A stretch of 64,000 nt of DNA, taken from positions 11,378,501 through 11,442,500 of the forward strand of contig NC_060021.1 of assembly GCF_021134715.1 (NCBI RefSeq). Reading direction: 5' to 3'. Under the pieces are notes generated by a model, which was not told the origin of the DNA, ran no database searches, and worked only from the letters and a program-made list of their open reading frames with translations. This stretch comes from Daphnia pulex (taxonomy: Eukaryota; Arthropoda; Branchiopoda; Diplostraca; Daphniidae). Of this stretch, positions 58,001 through 64,000 are shown piece after piece (position 1 is the first letter of the stretch; the number at the start of each line of letters is the position of its first letter). Position numbers and translations under genes: made by a program.

Positions 58001-61000
58001 TATTCCGGAGATTGCGGAGGGAGAGCGGAATGAGCTGGAAAAGGCGGAACGGATTCAAGTGGTCTACAAATGAGTGAGAGGCAGGCGACGAATGGGATAA
58101 TAATAAGAGTGTGCGGTGTTATAGTCGAACGCCGGGGCCAACAGAGTGGGCAACACACACACACAAACACGTCAGTGTCACGACATTCGCAAACAGACGA
58201 GGCAATTCAAAAATCTCCCGAGCATGATTGGATGAGCAGCAGCAGTAAGAGTGTACACGACAAAGAAAGAGAAGCCAAAAGTGAGTAGACACATGGAGAG
58301 AGTCCCTTATATTCCTCTTTTCGACGCCATTGAATTCTTAAGTAACGGCAAACAACTAGCGACTGAAACCGACTGATCTCAATGCCCCAAAGAATATGGT
58401 CCCATTCACTCAATTGGGTGTTGAAAAGTCGTTGAGGGGGAAAAAGAAAAGTGAATAAATATCCCTCAATTGTCCCTAGCTCAATCCTCCTAGCCGCTCC
58501 TAGCCGGAGAATGGGCGACCAGGAAAATCTCAAAGTAATAAAAAGGAAAAAGACGAAAAAAGCTGAGAAGAAGAAGAAGAAGACGAAGAATATGAACTCC
58601 CAAAAGAGGCTTAGCCCTTAAGAACCCTTTTTTCTGAATAGCAGAGTCCCTTTTTGTCGCGCTTCTCTTTGCCGTTGGCAAATGCCAAGATGGGGAAGGG
58701 GGGCAGATCAAATCGGAAATTCCCGGCGACTAAAGGCCCGATGGAGATCACTCCCGACCCCATGAATTATACAACATGGACGCGTATAATATCTCGCAGG
58801 AGAGAGGAGGAGGAGGAGGAGGAGGAGGGAAAATAGATATAGCTGTGTGTATATCATATGCATGTGTATAATAGACAGTGTCTTGATTACCATCGAGAGG
58901 GGCGGAGTTTGGCATGTTAGGAAACGCTCAAGGGGAATGGAGCTCGACTTGATGTGTCAAGACTCCTGGATATGGCCGTTTCGCGAGATATGGCTCTCGA
59001 CATCTTCGGGGGCCAGTAGCTGGAGCTTCGGACAGAAAGGAAGAAGCAGCCGAAATGAGAAAAAGGCGGGAGAGGAAACACGCTGGTAATGAGCCTCGAC
59101 GCCCCATATTACGGGAGCTCTCGACGCAAAGTATTTCTCGTTCGTTCGCCTCCCCCCCTCTCGACATCCTCCATCCTTTTGTCGCCGTCTTTTTTCCTTT
59201 TTTTCGAGGGCGGAGGGAGTTCAGTGCAACCCAGCACATTTGGGCGCGCCCCGTCAAAATTGGGCGACGCCCAACAATATCGACAACAAAAGAAGCTGAA
59301 GGAAAAAAGGGAAAAGAAATGATGAGCAAGTCACGTTCTTTGCGACGACATCGTAGCCATCCAGCCGAGTGCAAAACACACAATATCAGGGGGGACGACA
59401 ATATCGGCGGCCAAAGTGAGAGGAGCCATGCAAGTAGCAAAGAAGAAGAAGAAAAAGCGACAGAGCAACATCATCAAATATCGTGTAAACGTGCCAATAA
59501 CATGAATAACATTGTCTCCTCTCTTCCAATATTCCCCCCCCCCCGTGTTCTCCAAACGGTTCCATCCAACCCTAAGAAAAAAAATAAAAATAATAATTCC
59601 GCCCTACCCACTTTTAAGTTTTCTCCCATCCCAAAGTCTTTTGATTTTGTTTCTCTTCTTTTTTTTTATTTTTTAAAATTTTCCGTCGAGTTTGCTTGGA
59701 ACGATGACCGACCTTTAATTTGAGCACGGCCTCTTCTACCATGCTCTTTTTAGTGCGGTACTTCCAGCAGCCGGATGCCGCCGAGCTATCCGGTTGCAGT
59801 TCGTCGATTTCCGACAATCCATGGTAGAGCAGTCGGAAACTGCAGCCGTGAATCACTTTCGACGAGGTGGCACACGGCGAATCTTCCTCCTCCTCATCCT
59901 CGTCCAGCCGATCCTCATCGGGATCCTCCTCTTGGTAAAAGCGTCCCGGCGGAGCCGGATCGGAAGACGGCGGAACGGATAGCGGGACGGGAGAGACGGG
60001 AGTCTGAGGCTCCTGGCAGGGCGGGCACGACGGAACGTTGGCGTTAAAGTCGCAAGACGATCGGGACGTGACGTCCGTCTCGCTCTGAGGATTCACGTGA
60101 ATTCGAGTGCTGCTGCTGTTGCTGACCGACACGTCGGCACTCGATTCCGGCTGCGTTTCGTCATTGAAATAAAGCGGCAGCGATTCATCAGCGGCCGTGG
60201 CGTCGTCAACCTCTTCGTCATCGTCGTCGAAGGAAATGGAGGCCGGCGACGAATCGCTGGCCGTTTCGCGATTGTGTTGACGAATGTCTTGATCCTGCCG
60301 GACGATGATCGATACATTCCATCATGTGACAAGAAAAACGGTATCCCCCTCCCCAACACACAGACACACAAAACAAAAAAGAAAAAAGACAATGGCATTC
60401 GATCCTGCACTTGGAAGTCCTCCCGCGAGTCGAATGAACGAATTTTGAATCTTTGGTGTTGATTGTTTCTAGACACAATGACAGTAACGAAGGGACAAAG
60501 TGCGCAACGGGAGACAACACACGGATCTCTCTTCTACTACTGTTGATATCAACATTCAAAAGTGAATCCAAACTACCCATGTATATCCGACAGACTACAA
60601 TTGACCGACTATAAATGGCCCAAGGAAAAATAAAAAGAATAACTTAAACATTCCGTTCCAGCAGTCACCCGACCAAGGAAAATAAAGAAATACAAAAAAA
60701 ATAATAATTCATGGGTTAAAGGTAGTCAAGAGTTAGTTCTTTTTTCTTTAAAATCACAAGGAAGGTTATAAGATCAAGAGTAGTAGTAGTAGTAGTAGTG
60801 GCAGCAGTAGTAGTAGTAGTAGTATTAGACCTATATAGGAAGGGCAAATGGCGAATGCCCCCCAGCGGGAGGGTTGTAACGAAAAAGGACAGGAACGGTC
60901 TGGGGAAATCAGGAAGAGCGGGTTCGGTGGTGGTAGAGGTAAATGGGAAAATTATGGGGAATCATTAGCATCTCCGTTTCTTTTCTTTCTTTTTTTGTTT

Positions 61001-64000
61001 TCTCCCTGTGGTTTGTGTGTGTGTAACTGCTTTTCTTTAACTGTTCTTTTTTTCGTGTGTACGTGTGTGTAGTAGAGTTTTAAAATGTGTGTGTATGTAG
61101 AATAATATGCGCGCGCAAGTGCGTAATTTCATCAAATCTATGAAATTCGTTTTGTCCGTTTGGTTATTGAATCAATTGCAAAAAGAGAAGGAACTTTTTG
61201 ATATGGCAGCAAATAAAAGCAGGTGATGTGATTTTTACCTTGATGCGGGAAACGGCTTCTTCCGCCTGCATCATGCGAGTATATTTGGTCGGCTGCCCCT
61301 CGCAGACGATCTGCGTTGAGCCCAGGTAATTGGCGCGGAATAAAACACCTTCGATGAGTACTGCAGGTTCGTGAACCATCACTGTTGCGGCCCAACCGTC
61401 GACGACACAAACGAAATGAAAAGAAACCGATAATAATAAAAAGAGAAAAAAAGATCTTGATTAGTTTTTAATTTATTAATGAAAAATAAAGAATCAACTA
61501 ATTGGAATGTTGGCGGAACTTTTGTGTTCTCGTGAATCCGTGAATCCACCATCCGGAAGCGGAAACACACAAAACAGGTAATTAAAAAAAGAAAAAAAAA
61601 GAAAAGGAAAACCAAATCAAACAAAAGAGACAAAAGAACAGAAACAAATTAAAATTTGAAACCGAATCGTAATGCCATGCTGTAAAAAAATGATTAAACG
61701 CCTTTGTATTAGATTTATTTAGGCAATAGAAGACGACGAATTGAAATTCGAACTTTGAGTTTGACGGACACGGTCACGAGCGGACAAGTTTTTCGACTCA
61801 CAAAATGGCAAATGGCAATCGGGTTTGTGGGTTGCAGCAATGTCTCTCATGCTCGACACCATCGTCAAATAACAAACAAGGTGAAGAGAAGAAATGCAAG
61901 AAGCATGTCATGCATACGATGATGAAACACGGGGGGCTAGAGGGAGGAGGAGGACGATGAGAGACGTATTGAAAATGGGAGGGAGGGGGGAAATGGACGG
62001 ACACGCAGGCATTATTGGATTTTCTTTCCCTTAATTCCGCGTTTAATATCATACACACACGCACAAAAAATGAATGATTCTTTTTTTTTTAAGGAATGAA
62101 AATTTCGTTGTTTAAGTTGAGGTGAAGAATTGTAAAAGAAAAACAAACGAAACTACAAAATTCTAAAAGTAAAAAAGTGAAGAAGGAGTTAAATAGTCTA
62201 CGGGCAAAACGGGCATTAAAATTGGATGTGTATAATATATATGCTCACCGACAACGCATGGGAAGAAGGAGAAGAAGAACAGGATGTACCCCCACCATCA
62301 GCGTGAAATTTTGTTTTTTGTTTGTTTGGATTTTTGTTTTTTTGTTTGGAAAATAAATAAAAAAAAAAAAAGACAAAAAAAAATTCAAAATTCAAACAAA
62401 TGAAATCGGAAGGGGGGAATCGTAACATTAACCCACGACGGAAACGAACCAACTTAACAACCGAAAATAGAAACAGAAAAGCGGAATTGTTTCGTTTTCA
62501 ACACACACACACGCACGCAGTGATTTAGACAATCGGTGAAAATGTTGGGGACGTCTCAGCTATCCCGCTTAATTCCAAAAAATGGTCATTATTTCATTTC
62601 TTTCTGGCTCCTGAATGTGCATCTTTCTACAGCAAATTTCTACTACGTCATAGCTCAAATTCGTCGTGATGTTGTGCCAACAGGTACAAACACACCGGGG
62701 GAGGTGATCAAGGAGGTGCTTTTCGAATTTTTCTTCGCCCAAGAAAGTGTAGCCAACGTCAATTAGTCGGTGGGGAATCGAATTAGAAAGCCAATTATTT
62801 GTGCAGAGCGTAGATTTTTTTTTTGCTACGGTTTAGATGATCGGGTGGCAGAGTACAACCGTCCAATAAAAAACACAACGGATACGCAAGTGATTTACGC
62901 AGTGAACAGTTGTGCAAACTGTTTGGAATAATAATTAGCCGTGGGAAAGTACGGATAGCGATTCGAGCCAAGAACAAAAAAATTCTATTCGTTTTTTTGT
63001 TGCAATAAAAAAGTGTGAAAGATAATCAATTAAGATTTAAAAAACAATTACGAACTTTCACTACTGCTAGTGTTAATACACGAACGGCCTTGAATAATAT
63101 CTAGTGTGTGTGATACGTGGCATTCAATCAAAGATAATCTGATAAAAGGAAATGTGGAGAAAAAATCGAATCAAAGAAGAAAGAAAGAAAGAAAGCGGGC
63201 ATTAGAAATTCTAAGATAATTACAGGAGTACTGGCCCAATGGCCTCTTTTCCCTTCTCTCTCTCTCTCTCCTCCCTAATACTGTTTTCTTATCACCAAGC
63301 AAAGAAATTGAACAAGTTACAACTCATTGGCAAAATCACGATTGATTCGTTGGAGCATGTCATAAGCAGCTAGCGGGGCCGCAAATTGCAAAAAGAAATG
63401 GGTGTTTTTTTTTATTATTTTTTGGGGTTTGTTGAAATTCAAATTTATAAAGGAAGAATAATAGTAAAAAAAAAAAACCTCAAGAGCCGCCAATAATAAG
63501 ACGATGGCGGTGCGAAAGATAGGAATGAAAAAAAAAAAGAAAAAATAAGGTCGATGCAGCCAAATCATGTCGACCACGATGCCCAAGATAATAAAAAGGA
63601 AGATAGGAAAACAAAATATATAGAAACAAGGGTTCTTTTTTTTTCTTTAACTCTACTAGATGTGTACGCATACAAATTCTTGCTTTAGTTTTTTTTTGTT
63701 GGTTTGTTTTTGTTTATGTTTTTTTTTATAAAAACCACGCTTGCCAAATGGGAAATGGTGCGAGTGAAGCGGAAATTTAATTTAAAATTCAAACAAAAAC
63801 AAACAAATAGAAACTCGGGAATCCTTTTTTCTTTTTTAAATTGCTATACTTGAAATATATGTTTTTATATATAAATATATACCCATCTATTTTGCATTTG
63901 ATCTCGAGATTGTCTGCATTCTGAGATGGAATAAGGAAAAAAAAATAAATTACGTTACCTTCTTTGCTCCTCCCTTTCTTCTTGCTCTGGCTCGAGTTGT
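55001..64000 (-). CDS. X11/Mint (APBA) scaffold protein, 3' part, truncated at the window edge
   Basis: Exons (minus) 63959-64000 (cut by the edge), 61239-61381, 59713-60294, 56661-56747, 56239-56406, 55924-56106, 55609-55821, 55390-55509, 55157-55297, 55001-55072. Mint proteins link Munc18, CASK or APP at synapses and in the secretory pathway. Seen: the PTB domain from [19 protein letters not shown] through [48 protein letters not shown] and [23 protein letters not shown]1 has [23 protein letters not shown]2 has [20 protein letters not shown]. The tail [14 protein letters not shown] is the autoinhibitory Mint C-terminus. The 582-base exon at 59713-60294 falls inside the PTB and is unusual (see separate entry). 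The N-terminal Munc18-binding region lies beyond the window. Confidence 0.94.
57551..57581. repeat. (CAA)n microsatellite in a Mint intron
   Basis: About ten CAA/AAC units with one CAG interruption, in the 3-kb intron between 56748 and 59712. That intron otherwise shows only low-complexity and purine-rich DNA. Confidence 0.8.
57934..57972. repeat. (GT)n/(GC)n microsatellite in a Mint intron
   Basis: Alternating GT with two TATG interruptions, passing into CGCGCGCGCG. A second pure GT run is at 57841-57855. The alternating purine-pyrimidine tract could adopt Z-DNA. Confidence 0.8.
59713..60294 (-). other. Large phase-0 exon inserted in the Mint PTB domain
   Basis: 194 codons with phase-0 ends (acceptor CCGGCAG, donor AAG|GTCGGT), lying between the exon ending in AVSRIK and the one starting APEGETQ. 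Either including or skipping it keeps the frame. It encodes an acidic,  Ser/Pro-rich segment ([26 protein letters not shown]) with a more hydrophobic end ([15 protein letters not shown] and [13 protein letters not shown]). Most animal Mint proteins have only a short Lys-rich linker here, so it is likely a cassette exon that places a disordered loop in the PTB fold. Confidence 0.75.
60781..60826. repeat. (TAG)n microsatellite in a Mint intron
   Basis: About fifteen TAG units with a GGCAGCAG interruption, in the intron 60295-61238. The next intron (61382-63958, 2.6 kb) also contains no exon I recognise, only A/T-runs and CA repeats. Confidence 0.8.

Noticed and set aside
59055-59723. Plus-strand frame of 222 codons antisense to a Mint intron and exon edge
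   Set aside because: Its length is due to purine-rich low-complexity DNA; no domain, and the opposite strand carries the conserved Mint exon next to it.

Overview
The window is nuclear DNA of an arthropod, most likely a small crustacean such as Daphnia (inference). It has AT-rich intergenic DNA, compact multi-exon genes with mostly 50-110 bp GT-AG introns, TATA plus CAGT-type initiators, Gly/Tyr/His-rich secreted proteins and a Tyr-Tyr-Thr repeat family of a kind I associate with Daphnia. All gene models below were assembled by eye from splice signals, reading phase and family similarity. Where I give exon lists, the exon lengths sum to a multiple of three.

Layout. 1-5.7 kb: an SLC6 amino-acid transporter (-). 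8.8-12.6 kb: TMEM214 (+), with a BTB-domain gene (-) nested in its last intron. 13.8-23.6 kb: a tandem cluster of five short secreted-protein genes (+). All five share a TATA/CACAGTTG core promoter, a 9-nt first coding exon (Met-x-Lys), a signal-peptide exon and Gly/His/Pro-rich tails. 24.3-34.8 kb: a dense block of housekeeping and signalling genes: HEATR3 (+), STK16 (-), NUP42 (-), cytosolic 5'-nucleotidase III (-), a SOCS6/7-type gene (+) and UBE2G2 (-). 35.0-37.6 kb: three ~205-bp tandem repeats, a TATA promoter and two decayed tandem copies of a Tyr-rich gene. 37.6-43.2 kb: gene-poor DNA with a relic of a BPTF-type bromodomain. 43.2-45.5 kb: a DEG/ENaC channel (-). 46.6-49.0 kb: an OSBPL1/2-type oxysterol-binding protein (-), 5' end not found. 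49-55 kb: no gene recognised. 55.0-64.0 kb: the 3' two-thirds of an X11/Mint adaptor (-), running off the right edge, with a 194-codon acidic exon placed inside its PTB domain.

The most distinctive system is the five-gene secreted cluster with its shared promoter module. It looks like a locally expanding family of extracellular structural proteins (cuticle, glue or shell-like; exact role unknown), and two members carry alternating-histidine strands. The other genes are mostly conserved single-copy eukaryotic genes with no evident functional link to one another.
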